Below, piece after piece: positions 11,285 to 22,605 of a stretch of DNA of 64,000 nucleotides. Each line of letters starts with the position of its first letter. Positions within the stretch are counted from its first letter, which is position 1. Origin of the DNA: Euryodendron excelsum (lineage: Eukaryota > Streptophyta > Magnoliopsida > Ericales > Pentaphylacaceae). The notes beneath the pieces were generated by a model that saw only the letters and a list, made by a program, of their open reading frames with translations, was not told the DNA's origin and did no database searches. A program made the position numbers and the translations under genes. The stretch lies in the NCBI GenBank assembly GCA_033060915.1, contig CM065390.1, positions 17,096,501 through 17,160,500 on the forward strand, read 5' to 3'.

Positions 11285-11795
11285 CCTCACCAGTCTTCTA
11301 GGAGATCTTCAAGGTGGTGACATAAAGTTGTAGACGGTTCCACTCTTTTTTCAATAACTATGGTGTTTTGATCCTCAGGCACCTCTATCTTTGCCCTAAT
11401 GGAAGCGAGGGCATTGGGCAAATAATTCCTGATTCGGGCTTTGTGAAGGATCTCAACTGCTTCAAACTTGTCTAGCAATCGCTAAATAATAGTTCTATAG
11501 GCAGCTAGGGCTGGCACTTTGAGGGAGAACTTTCCGGTGACTTGCTTAATTACCAAGTTAGAATCACCCAAGATTTTTAATCTTCTTACTCCATGCTTCT
11601 TTACTGCGAGGAGGCCAAGTATAAGAGCTTCATATTCAGCCTCATTGTTAGAGCACTTGAACTGGAGTTTGTATGACAATTGAAATTTTTGCCCTTTCTC
11701 ATTTGTTAAAACGATGCGGTGCCACCAGTTCCTTTGGCTGAGGATCCATCAAATCCCAAGTTCCAAACCTCATTATCCAATGTGACTACGGCTGG
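11285..11795 (-). pseudogene. Second (archaeal-type) RNase H of the Tat pol
   Basis: The frame 11679-11482 reads LQFKCSNNEAEYEALILGL...VRRLKILGDSNLVIKQVTGKF, with the acidic E and D positions of an aRNH domain. The N-terminal W.LGFDGSSAKGTGG lies at the end of the preceding frame (12026-11706). The linker to integrase follows (11478-11287). This extra RNase H places the element in the Tat clade. Stops at the ends break continuity. Confidence 0.82.
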
Positions 11796-11899
11796 TTCAA
11801 GCCCGTCGCCAAGGAGTGCCTCATTAATTAACTTGTGTCTTTCGCTTGGGAAATGGGCTAGGAAGTCAGACAGAGCTTGGCTTTTTATGGCTCTAAGAG

Positions 11900-12410
11900 C
11901 CATACATGTGATTTCAAATTTCGCAAGTCCCAAGAGCCACCGCACCACTCTTCCCATCATGGCAAGTCTAGTTAACAAATATCGGATTGGATCACTTCGA
12001 GTGATAATTTGGACCAAATGGGCCACAAAATAATGCCTTAACTTTTAGACAGTGAAGATCAATGCGAGGCAATGTCTTTCAATAGGCGTATATCTCTGCT
12101 CTGGCCCTTTTACCTTTCAAGTGATGTAATAGATGGGCCTTTCTTGCGCTTTTATTTTTTATACTAGGAGTGCTCCAACAGACAGGGGCGTTGAGGTCAA
12201 ATAAAGTAACAAGGGCTTTCCTAGTTGTGGAGCAACCATGGTTTGAGGGGACGTTAGTGCCATCTTGACTTTTTCAAAAGCTTTTGCATGCCTTTCATTC
12301 GACTCGAACTTGGCGTTTCCCTTGAGCAAGTCACTAAATCGAAAGGTGATCTCTGCGAGGGCAGGGATGAACCGTCTCAAGTAGGATACTTTTCCTAAAA
12401 AACTTTTTAG
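11900..12410 (-). pseudogene. RNase H of the Tat pol
   Basis: Frames 12380-12159 (RRFIPALAEIT...FEKVKMAL.SP) and 12026-11706 (ALSDFLAHF near its middle) form the connection and RNase H domain directly after reverse transcriptase. A frame break lies at about 12050-12160. Confidence 0.78.
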
Positions 12411-13070
12411 TGACTTCTACGAATGTGGCTCGGGCATTTACATGATTGACTTGACCTTTGCTGTGTTAGCTTCAATCCTATATCTGTGTACTAAAAACCC
12501 TAGAAATTTTCTTATCGTTACCACGAACATACATTTCATTGGGTTCATTCTCATGTTAAATTTTCTACACCTCTTGAAGACTGACTCAAGGTGCTCAAGG
12601 TGATCTTTTTCTTCGTTGGACTTCACCACCAGGTCATCTACATAATTGTTGATAATGTGATGGATTATATCATGAAAAATAGCTGTCATGGCTCTTTGAT
12701 AGGTTGCCCCTATGTTTTTTAGTCCGAAGGGCATCATAGTGTAGAAGAAATTCCTTAAAGGAGTTCGGAACGCTTTTTTTTCTACGTCATCTAGAGCCAT
12801 TGGTATCTAGTTGTATCTGGTTTTATTCAGGTCGCAAAAGTCTACACAGATTCTGATCTGGTCGTTCTTCTTTTTAATTGGCATAATGTTGGTGAGCCAA
12901 GAAGGGTATTGGGTGGGCTCAATAAAACCTACTTTATGGAGCTTCTCTATTTCCTCTTTGATTTTCTCCTCAAGGTCAGGATGATATCTTCTTACTATCT
13001 GTTTATGTGGCTTAAAATTTGGGAACACATCTAGGTGGTGGGAGACTAGATTAGGATCGAGTCTTGGCAT
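12411..13070 (-). pseudogene. Reverse transcriptase of the Tat pol
   Basis: Two frames, 13070-12807 and 12800-12438, give a nearly complete domain: ICVDFCDLNK, then TPLRNFFYTMMPFGLKNIGATYQRAM, then the catalytic NNYVDDLVVK, then the KFLGFLVH thumb motif. They are separated by a stop just after N-K-T-R-Y-N. The YVDD box is intact, but the domain cannot be made as one chain. Confidence 0.92.
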
Positions 13071-13281
13071 CTCATTGTAATTTCAAGCAAACACATAAAT
13101 GTAACTTAGCAATAGCCAGATAAGCTTATGACACTCATTGGTTAGAATACCTTTGCTTATGAAGACTGGTCAAGGGGTGCCTTCACCAACCTTTAAATTT
13201 ACCTCCTCAAGGTCTTCTTATTACAGTTTCAGTCTATCTTGCATGTATTCAGGGGCAGGTTCGGGTTTATCAACCATGTCC

Positions 13282-13578
13282 TCAAACACATGTTTCATTT
13301 TTTCTAACATCGATGATGTCCTTGGTCGCTGGGTCAATGACACTCGATGAGTGTCTTACCCTTGCAAACTGCCTTTTGGTGTCAGGGGCATTCTTAGTTA
13401 CAGCATCAGGATCGCCACATGAGAGCTCTATACTTATAGACCACACCTCACAACCGGGGGCTGTCTTAGCCAAGGGATCAGAGCCACTCGGTGAGTGATT
13501 CGCCCTCGCAGGCCGCCCTTCAATGCCCATGGCATCCTTAGTGGAGGGGTCAGGGTCACCATGTGGGAGCCTTGCCAC
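13282..13578 (-). other. Open spacer between protease and reverse transcriptase with internal peptide repeats
   Basis: A 98-codon frame has two imperfect copies of a roughly 40-residue unit. Copy 1 starts LPHGDPDPSTKDA and contains ARANHSPSGSDP; copy 2 starts LSCGDPDAVTKNA and contains ARVRHSSSVIDP. It lies where Tat polyproteins have a poorly conserved linker. No function is assigned. Confidence 0.55.
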
Positions 13579-13869
13579 TGCACACCATCATAAATAACAC
13601 ACTATTTTTCCTCCGTCTTGAACCTTCAATATCTTCAAGGAGGAGGTAGAAATCATATTATTTGTCCTTTTCTAAACTGTCGTGACCTTGAGAGGGTCCT
13701 CGTCCTTGATGACCTCCCATTTTGGGATTTTGACTCCATGAGGCCTTAAGATAGTGGGCATTTCATCAACAGAGAGTTCGTTAAAAAATACTGCGTCAGA
13801 AAGATGGGCTTCATTCACTTCGAATAGATGATCTGATGCTTCAATGGTAACAATCTTTTTAGTTCATAT

Positions 13870-14165
13870 ACCTTTCATGCATTGATGATAGCTCAAGAGG
13901 ACTGCCCCACATTTATGCATCCAAGTCCTTCTAATTATAACATGATAATTTGTGTCAGCATCGATCACATGAAACTTGGTCGATGTTCGAATCTACCCCA
14001 CCGCGAGGTCGACAACTACGTAACCCAAGGTTGCTTTCTTTTCTCCCCCAAACCCGGTGATGGACACTAATTAATTTATTAGGCATTTTTTAGGGATCCC
14101 AATCCTTTCAAAGATCTCCCGGGGCATGATATTTATTGATGTTCCTCCATCCATAAAGGCCCTCT
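13870..14165 (-). pseudogene. Aspartic protease of the Tat element
   Basis: On the minus strand MDGGTSINIMPREIF (about 14154-14110) matches the retroviral-like protease active site in the D-G-G-T/S form seen in Tat elements. FHVIDADTNYHVIIRRTWMH (about 13985-13920) corresponds to the downstream Y-H-x-L-L-G-R-x-W-x-H block. The G of LGR is R here and stops interrupt the frame. Confidence 0.75.
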
Positions 14166-14349
14166 TGAAATCCACTCCATTGATGTAAGTGGTCACATAC
14201 AATGGTTTGTTATGTGGGAATAGGTTGTTTTTGTCTGTCTCTGATAATGTGATGGCAATGGAGTTGATTCAGATATCTCGAAGGACTAACCCTTCAAGTC
14301 CCATGCATTCCTCATGATGATCAGCTGCGATCTGGATTATAAACTTCGT

Positions 14350-16029
14350 GGCTTCTAATCAAGTATTGCTTGAGAGCTCGAGCTGATTGAAGAATCGTTT
14401 GAATTTGACACAATTTTGTAATGTCTTGATATGCATGTTAGGATCAGCCACGACAGAGGGTGGCTTGTAATTTGCCAATTCTTCATTCTCATCGAAGTAA
14501 GATGTCATGTTAGCCTTATAGAATTCATCATCGTCGAGCTCATAATCTTCTCTCCATTGGCTCGAACAATCATCATATCCTTCATCTACTTCAAAAGGGT
14601 CATAATAAGCTACCATATTCACATTCTTGTCTTTGTCTCCATGTTTCGGATATGGGTTGGTTTGGACATCAAGCTGTTTCCTTTCCCTAAGGCATAAGTC
14701 CTTTGCAGCGAGTTTCTTTTGAAAAATTCTCTTCAGGGTCTAGTAATTCTCCTTAGGGTGTTTTAGGGTCATGTGGTACACACAAAAGGCCTTGCTTTCT
14801 CTATCTCTCTTAGAGATTGTTTATTTCGCTTCAGGAAGTGTCAGGCTCCCCTCGTTGACCCATTCTTCTACCAGGACTTTGACTTCGTTCATGGCAAAAG
14901 GGTAAGGCAGTGTGTCCTCATATTCCTTTAGCTTCTTTTCCCTCAAACCAACCCCTTGTGTTTTTCATTTCGAAGCAATGGACACCGTGGCAACATGGTT
15001 TTTGTTGCCCTTCCGCCTATTTCCTTGGGTTGGTGGTTTGACAATAGTCTTAAGGTTTCGAGCAGCCTTGAGCAAGGCAAGAATATAGGGATCGAACAGT
15101 TCACAAGATAGACTCGATATTCTCGAAGCATCCCACGAACACATATCTCGACAAGTTTACTTTCCTAGACTTGCTCGTGACATTCTACTGCTCGATTTTG
15201 AAACCTCTAGACGAAACTGAGGATATCCTCCCCCAGTCGCTGGACTTCGTATATTAGGGAGAAGGATGTGACTCGCTCCTGTGCTTGGAAAAATTTAGTG
15301 TAGAACTTATTGACCATGTCTTCCCAAGTTAAGATAGAATCGACAGGTAAATTGACATACTAACTATATGCCCTGTCTATTACGGATTTGGAGAATTCTC
15401 AAAAGTGAAGGTTCATGTTAGATCCATGAGCCCCTAGGAATTTGATGAATCTAACGATGTGTTCCCTGGCATTGCCAGCTTTCCCATCAAAACGGAGGAA
15501 TTTGGGAGTGGTGTATCCCTCAGGGTAAAACAAAATGAGAATCTCAGCCGGATACGATAGCTTAATGTTTGGATCAGGCAACAAAGGCATAATTTGCTTC
15601 ATCCTTTCTTGTAGTAGCATTGTTTGCACATCTGCCATAGTGACAAATTGCTGAGAGGGGGCAACGGAGACAGTGCCCCTTATGGGTTTCACTACAGAGG
15701 CAATACCTATGATCGGTGTGAGCTGTTCTGCTACCAACAAGATTGAATTAACAACGGAAGTTGGATTTGCCCTGACTTATGGAGTCGGTACCTGCATCGG
15801 GGGTGGGATTACGTTGGACAGGCCAGCCTGATCGGCATGAACCGTTGGCTGGGTCAGAATAGCCTATAGAACTAAGGCAAGTATGGTGTCACCCAACTTC
15901 TGGAAGGCCGCGAGTATTTTTGCCCTAGGTGTTCTGGATAGCCCAGAGGGTACCCAGGGTGGAGGCGTCGTCGGTGACAACACGAGGGAGCTTTGGGTGA
16001 CGTCCAGATGAAGCTTCTTGTTCAGCCAT
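14350..16029 (-). pseudogene. gag of the Tat element
   Basis: The probable start is the ATG at 16029 (MAEQEASSGRHPK). The best-preserved piece (15740-15399) has YPEGYTTPKFLRFDGKAGNA followed by EHIVRFIKFLGAHG, the start of a retrotransposon gag domain. It continues in other frames (W.DMVNKFY, ERVTSFSL), with in-frame stops at for example 15360. The piece 14622-14359 is the acidic gag-protease linker. Too many stops for function. Confidence 0.8.
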
Positions 16030-16084
16030 CTCTGGAGTTGTTCGTAGACCGCTACAGGTACTGACCATCCATCAACCCTATCAC

Positions 16085-16103
16085 CCCAGTGGAGTCACCT
16101 TAA
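16085..16103 (-). promoter_or_regulatory. Primer-binding site of the Tat element
   Basis: Read on the minus strand after the 5' LTR, TTAAGGTGACTCCACTGGGG resembles the TGGCGACTCC..TGGGGA site I recall from Tat/Ogre-type elements. The match to a specific tRNA was not tested. Confidence 0.5.
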
Positions 16104-16657
16104 TGTAAATGATGTAAATGGTGGGTCTGGAGAGATAAGAATTACCAGAGGATTAGCACAGACAGTGGGATCGAATAGAGGTGAAGGACAGAGTTGGCTG
16201 TGAACAGAGAAAAGATGGTAGGGGTACTTTAACAGTACCTTGGCAGGGGCTTGCTTCCTCTCTTCTTCTCTTGCTTACCCTTGGGGTAGCAGGCTCTATT
16301 TATAGTCGTACTTGACATATATCTAAATGACACGTGGCTACTAAAACCATGTGCTCAAGATTCCCTCTGCCAGCCAGGCTGAGACGAAGAGGTTCTCCTT
16401 GACCCCAAGGGACTCGAGGTTCTTTGTGGTCAAGGTGATGTCTCTTACGTCAACGATCCTCTATCCTTAGGCACCAATCCATGCAACACCTCTGTCCTGT
16501 TGTGATGAATGTCCCAAGTCCTGCCATCTAACTTGGATGCCCTTATGCTCAAGTCCTGCCATCTAACTTGGATGCCATTATGCTCAAGACTGCCCTTCTG
16601 CTCAAGGGTATGTTTCGAAGTGCCCTCATTTTGAGGCAAGACTTTATATTCCCTACA
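16104..16657 (-). repeat. 5' LTR of the Tat element (right on + strand)
   Basis: 554 bp, TGTAAATGATG...CCCTACA. It contains a tandem duplication of about 35 bp (CAAGTCCTGCCATCTAACTT... at about 16515-16585) not present in the other LTR, plus scattered substitutions. That makes the insertion old, though most of the LTR still aligns easily. Confidence 0.92.
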
Positions 16658-16724
16658 AAGAGTCCATCGCGATCAAGTCCGAGACAATCAAGAACATTGT
16701 TGAAGATGATTGTGCATCGAATAC

Positions 16725-17855
16725 TGTTAGAATAATTGGGTGTAAACCCATTATTTTGTTGATCTTTGAGCCAATATAAATGTGGGACCCATGCATCCTT
16801 TGTGTCGGGTCTTTGGTGCGTTGGATTCACCTCCGAGAGAAGATGAATCTAGACTATTTACTTGCTCAAATCCGTGTAGGATTGAATGAGTTATTGGCTT
16901 CCAAAGTCACCCCCTTGAATATGGGTTATGTAGTTGAAAGTGGGTAATCCCACATTGATTTCTTATGGGAAATAAGTTGTCCATATATAACCCAAGTTTG
17001 GAGTAAGGTTTGGGCCCCAAGGGGCACCCCACTTTTGTGGAAGGGGGAGGACCTATAGAACCCATGGGTTGACCCAATACTCCACACGCGAGCGCGCCGC
17101 CGCCGCCGGCCCGTCCGGTCCAGGTCGAGTCGGGACGTGGACGTGGGTGTGGGTCGTGGGTTCGGTTCAAGTCTTATCTTTTTGGGTTAGGGTCGGAATT
17201 AAATTAATTAATTTTATATTAATTAATTAATTAATTTCTGACGGTTTGACCGAACAGATGTGACTGTTGACCGAACAGGTGCGTCCCTCCGGTAAGGTTG
17301 ACCGAACAGGTGCGTCCCTTCGGTAAGGGACTGTTTGGCTGCTGGTACCTGTTCGAACTAGTGTTTCAAACAGGCACCTAGGCTCTATAAATAGAGCAGC
17401 ATTCTAACATTCATGACATCCAATCCAATCGAAAAATTCCGAATTGTTGCATACAACGAATTCTTCTTCTTCCTTCCGTATTTCCTGAGAGAGTTCAGAT
17501 CATTTGGTGAAGCCGCTGAGCAGTTTTTATTAAAGTACTGCCTAAAGACTGTTGAGATCGTTTTATCCTGGGAGTCAGATGCCCAACATCCCGTGAGCAC
17601 CAACTGTGGGGGGTGAATCTGTCTTTAAGGAGAGATTGTGAAACACTCGACTCGATCTATCTTTCGACTTCTACATTTTCTATTTTTGTGAACGACAACC
17701 GGGTAAGTCGTTACATTTTAATTTGTTCTTATTCAGATTTTGATTGTCTTCTAGTTTAAATTGCTTCTAGTTGATAATTAGATAATTCGTGTTATTTATT
17801 ATTTGTGATCACTGATTATACACATAGTAATTAAATAGGGATTATATAACTAGCA
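16725..17855 (+). repeat. 5' LTR of the copia element
   Basis: 1,131 bp. It contains a GC-rich CGCCGCCGCCGGCC patch near 17095, an ATTAATTAATTAATT stretch, a twice-repeated TTGACCGAACAGGTGCGTCC module (17272-17332) and a TATA box. It differs from the 3' LTR by scattered substitutions and by 10-20 bp indels around the repeated module. Confidence 0.95.
17386..17393 (+). promoter_or_regulatory. TATA box of the copia LTR
   Basis: TATAAATA inside GGCTCTATAAATAGAGCAGC is a textbook plant TATA box, conserved in the 3' LTR near 23277-23284. Transcription would start about 25-30 bp downstream, near 17415-17420. Confidence 0.75.
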
Positions 17856-17857
17856 AT

Positions 17858-17873
17858 CTTAAAGACAGATTCA
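17858..17873 (+). promoter_or_regulatory. Candidate self-priming site of the copia element
   Basis: Two bases after the 5' LTR, where the TGG-starting tRNA primer site should be, the sequence is CTTAAAGACAGATTCA. It is the exact 16-base reverse complement of 17614-17629 (TGAATCTGTCTTTAAG) inside the same LTR, also present in the 3' LTR at 23505-23520. No TGG or TGGTATCAGAGC site is present. A stem with a 228-base loop in the leader RNA is inferred. Confidence 0.65.
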
Positions 17874-17958
17874 ATTCCTATTTTTTTTTAACTGTGTTAA
17901 TTAGTGTCATGTTTCTGGATTAGTACTCAAATTTTGTGTAAAATTGTTTAATCCAGAA

Positions 17959-20900
17959 ATGGCTGATGATACTCCTATTCCTACTCTTACTTCAACTCCT
18001 ACTGTGATTGGGACACCGGTACCGACAATGACTGTGCCGGTGAACCAAGTGCATACACCAAATGTACCGGTGAATCATAGAGAAAAGCCAGAGAAGTTCA
18101 ATGGAATTGATTTCAAAAGGTGGCAACAGAAAATGTTGTTCCACCTGATGACTTTGAACTTGGCAAAATTTCTTCGTGAAGATTTTCCTACTCTGAACGA
18201 GAATGAGTCCGACCAGCAAGTAGTTGCGGCGATGGAAGCATGGAAACATGCTGACTTTCTATATAGGAACTATATCCTCAATGGACTGGATAATACACTC
18301 TACAACGTGTATTGTGTTGTGCAGACGGCAAAAGAACTGTGGGAATCTTTAGACAAGAAGTACAAGACGGAAGACGCCGGCTCAAAGAAATTTGTGGTCA
18401 GTAAGTTCCTTGATTGCAAAATGTTTGATTCTAAAACAGTTATTAGCCAGGTTCAGGATCTCCAAGTTATACTTCATGACATCCATGCCGAAGGCATGGT
18501 TCTGAGTGAGTCTTTCCAAGTGGCTGCGATAATTGAAAAATTGTCGCCGTCCTGGAAAGAATTCAAGAACTATTTGAAGCATAAGCGCAAGGAGATGAGG
18601 CTTGAGGAACTTATCGTCAGGCTAAGAATTGAGGAAGACAACCGGGCTTCTGAGAAAAAATTTGTCAACACCCATATGGTGTCAAAGGAAAATGTGGTGG
18701 AGCAAGCCAAATCCAACGACAAAAAGTGAAAGCATGATGGTCAAGGGTCCTACCAAGGTTCCAAAGGTGGCAATTTCAAAAGGTTCAAAGGAAAATGTTA
18801 CGTCTGCGGCAGGACTGGTCATACAGCCAGGGATTGTCGCAAGCGTAAGGATCTTGAGAAGAAGGATCAAGAGAACCACAAGAAGAAATCTGCTCAAGCC
18901 AATGTGACCGAGGATCTTTGTGCCAATGTGGAAGACCTGAATCTTTCTACGGTAGTTTCTGAGGTAAACTTGGTTGGCAATACTAAAGAATGGTGGGTGG
19001 ATACTGGGGCCACTCGTCACATCTGTGCCAACAAGTGAATGTTCACATCTTACCACTCAGTGGACGGTGAACAACTCTACATGGGCAACTCGGCAACCTC
19101 AAAGGTTGAAGGTCAAGGGAAGATCGTTCTGAAAATGACTTCCAGCAAAGAACTTACTCTGAATGAGGTGTTCCATGTGCCAGACATTCGCAAGAATTTA
19201 GTCTCTGGTTCATTGTTAAGTAAGAAGGGCTTTAAGTTGGTGGTTGAGAGTGATAAGTTTGTACTTACTAAGGGAGGAATGTTTGTGGGAAAGGGATATC
19301 TGAGCGATGGGCTTTTCAAACTTAATGTAATGACTGTGGCTCCTAAGCCTTCTAGTAATAATACTACATATTCTATTTACTTGCTTCAGTCTTCAAATGT
19401 ATGGCATGGTAGATTAGGTCATGTTAACTTTGATACCATGCGTAGATTAGTTAAATTAGAGTCTTTGCCTAAACTTGATTTTAATGCTAATAATAAATGC
19501 GCAACTTGCGTTGAGGCAAAGTTGACTAGAACTCAGTTCAAATCAATTGAAAGAAGTACGAAACCACTTGAACTAATTCATAGTGACGTTTGTGACTTGA
19601 AATATGTTCAAACTAGAGGTGGGAAAAAATACTTCATAACTTTCATTGATGATTGCACTCGCTATTGTCACGTTTACTTAATGAAAAGTAAAGATGAAGC
19701 AATAGACATGTTTATACAATACAAGAGTGAAGTTGAGAATCAACTTAGCAAAAAGATTAAGGTGTTAAGAAGTGATAAAGGTGGTGAGTATGAATCACCA
19801 TTTGCACAACTATGTGTTAAACATGGTATTATACATCAAACCACTGCACCTTATTCACCTCAGCAAAATGGAGTTGCTGAGCGAAAGAATCGCACTCTAA
19901 AAGAAATGATGAATGCTATGTTGATAAGTTCTGGGGCACCCCAGAATTTGTGGGGGGAAGCATTGCTATCCGCCAACTATGTTCTCAACAAGATACCCCA
20001 CAAGAAACTTGACAAAACCCCTTATGAGATGTGGAAAGGTCGAAAACCTTCCTATAAATACTTGAGAGTATGGGGTTGTTTAGCTAGGGTAGCGGTTCCT
20101 TTACCCAAGAAGGTAAAATTAGGACCACAAACAGTTGATTGTATATTTGTTGGCTATGCCGAACATAGCAGTGCATATCGATTTTTGGTTCACAAGTCTG
20201 AAATATCAGATATTCATGTGAATACAATAATGGCGTCTAGGAATGTATCCTTCTTTGAGGAGGAGTTTTCGTATAAGTCTACACATGGATCAAGTTCACT
20301 TAAACGGACTCTTGATACCATTGTAGATAAAGACTATGGGTCAGTGGATAAAGGAAACGACGCTAAACCTAGAAGAGGTAAAAGGACAAAGGTTGCAAAG
20401 TCATTCGGTCCTGATTTTCTAACATATTTGGTAGAAAATGAACCTCAGAGTTATAAAGAAGCAATGTCCTCTCCGGAAGCACCTTTGTGGAAAGAGGCTA
20501 TCCATAGCGAAGTTGAGTCAATTCTGCAAAATCATAATTGGGAACTAGTGGATCTACCACCTGGTAATAAACCCCTTGGATATAAGTGGATATTCAAGAG
20601 AAAGATGAAAGCAGATGGCTCAATTGACAAGTACAAGGCCAGACTTGTAGTCAAAGGCTACAAGCAAACTGAGAGAGTGGATTATTTTGATACATATTCT
20701 CCTGTAACCAGAATAACGTCCATACGTATCTTGATAGCCTTTACGGCTTTACATAATCTTGAGATTCATCAAATAGATGTTAAAACGGCATTCTTAAATG
20801 GAGATTTGAATGAGGAGATTTATATGGAGCAACCTGAAGGATTCATTGTTCTTGGCAAAGAGAAAAAGGTGTGCAAACTTGTTAAGTCTTTATATGGACT

Positions 20901-21981
20901 AAAACAAGCCCCGAAACAATGGCATGAGAAGTTTGATAATGCTATGCTGTCAAACGGCTTCAAGATAAATGAATGCGACAAATGTGTTTATGTGAAGAAC
21001 ACTGCTCATGGTTATGTCCTTATTTGTCTTTATGTAGATGATATGATTATCATTGGTAGCAATACTGATGTTATTAAAGCTACTAAGAAATTGTTGAACA
21101 GTAAGTTTGACATGAAGGATCTAGGGTTTGCAGATGTTATACTTGGTATTAAGATTACTAAAACATCTGAGGGATATGCGTTATCACAAACTCATTATGT
21201 CGAGAAGATACTCGATAAGTTTAGTAAGTCTGATAACGGTCTAGCATACACACCCATAGATTGTTCTCTACATTAATACAAGAACGATGATGAGGGCATA
21301 TCTCAATTAGAATACTCACGGATAATTGGCAGTTTAATGTATCTCATGAATTGCACACGTCCGGATATTACTTATACGGTAAGCAGATTGAGCAGATATA
21401 CGAGTAACCCAGGGTCAAACCATTGGAAGGCCATAGTTAGGGTTCTCAGGTATCTGAGATTCACCTTGAATTATGAGCTGCACTATGCGAGATATCCAGC
21501 TGTTGTAGAAGGCTACACAGACGCAAATTGGATATCTGACACTAGAGACACTAAATCCACAAATGGATATGTGTTTACTCTAGGAGGTGCAGCAATATCT
21601 TGGAAATCCTCAAAACAAACTTGCATAGCCAGATCCACCATGAAATCTGAGTTTATCGCTTTAGATAAAGCAGGAGAGGAAGCAGAGTGGCTTCGTAACT
21701 TTATGGAGGATATTCCCGTGTGGCCTAAACCTGTCTCTGCTATTTGCATACATTGTGATAGTCGATCTGCAATAGCAAGAGCACAAAATCACATGTATAA
21801 TGGGAAGTCACGACATATACGTCGACGACACAATACTGTGAGGCAAATGCTTTCTAATAGAATTATATCCATTGATTACATCAAGTCTAAGAGCAACATT
21901 GCGGATCCGCTTACAAAAAGCTTGACGAAAGATCGAGTAGAGAATTCATCGAGGGGAATGGGCCTTAAGCCTATGACTTAG
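17959..21981 (+). pseudogene. copia gag-pol polyprotein with three in-frame stops
   Basis: One frame runs 1,340 codons from ATG 17959 to TAG 21979. Gag has KPEKFNGIDFKRWQQKM, a UBN2/copia gag motif. The zinc knuckle CYVCGRTGHTARDC is at about 18796-18837. The protease has WWVDTGATRH, with the aspartate codon at 19000. Integrase has HGRLGH, CATC, HSDVCD, RSDKGGEY and VAERKNR, so the DDE triad is present. Reverse transcriptase has YVDDM at about 21031-21045. RNase H follows from 21337. Breaks are TGA at 18727, TGA at 19036 and TAA at 21274; there is no frameshift. The stop before the zinc knuckle and the one after the protease site would each end translation early. Confidence 0.93.
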
Positions 21982-22503
21982 AAAGTCGCCATGATGGCAA
22001 CCCAACCTAGCTGACTGGAGATCCCAAGATCTAGGTTCAACGAGACAACAAAATTGTGCTTGACTTAGGACAAATCACTGAGGAACTCGTTCCACTGCCC
22101 ATTTCTATGATGAAATAGTGATAACCTGTAGATAGTGTTTAGGATGAGCTTAGCTCTTAATGATTCTTATACCTTGGAATTCCAAGTGGAGTATAGCAGG
22201 ATACTCTTAATAAGAGATCACCTATACGAGTATGAAGGGGTCGTTTCTATGAGAAATTCTTAAGGCTAATTTCTCTAGAGTACTCATGAATCTACCAGGC
22301 ATTGTTCAGGGCCAAAATGAACACAACCGAATGGATCACTAGATGATTTGAAAGGAACCGTGTGAGTACTATTGTCTTGGTTTATATAAACGGCTGAACA
22401 GTTCAAGACATCATGTTCACTGGTTAGCCAAATAAATCCGATAGTATTTCACTAGGGAAGGTTCAAAGCCAAAAGCCACCTTTCCCGATGCGGCAACTTT
22501 CTA

Positions 22504-22547
<44 letters not shown>

Positions 22548-22593
22548 AAGTCAGTATTCTCATTTGCATTTTTCATTTCCAGCCAATCTCATT
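21982..22593 (+). other. copia 3' untranslated region
   Basis: About 610 bp between RNase H and the polypurine tract, with no open frame or domain. It includes a (CT)n microsatellite at 22508-22544. Confidence 0.75.
22508..22544. repeat. (CT)n microsatellite
   Basis: An uninterrupted CT dinucleotide run of about 37 bp within the 3' untranslated region of the copia element. Confidence 0.95.
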
Positions 22594-22595
22594 CA

Positions 22596-22605
22596 TGTGG
22601 GGGAT
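22596..22605 (+). promoter_or_regulatory. Polypurine tract of the copia element
   Basis: GTGGGGGAT sits directly before the TGTTAG start of the 3' LTR, the expected plus-strand primer position. Confidence 0.75.

Larger units (their letters stand above)
7660..16657 (-). mobile_element. Tat-lineage Ty3/gypsy retrotransposon, full length but decayed
   Basis: The element is 8,998 bp with TG...CA LTRs at both ends and the target duplication AAGAG at 7655-7659 and 16658-16662. It lies inside a SKP1 frame, so its borders can be checked against the intact gene. Coding runs on the minus strand in the order gag, protease, reverse transcriptase, RNase H, second RNase H, integrase. The second RNase H (SNNEAEYEALILGL motif) between RNase H and integrase is the hallmark of Tat elements. 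About 2 kb remains between integrase and the 3' LTR and contains an antisense PMD-like relic. All frames are interrupted by stops and shifts. Confidence 0.92.
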
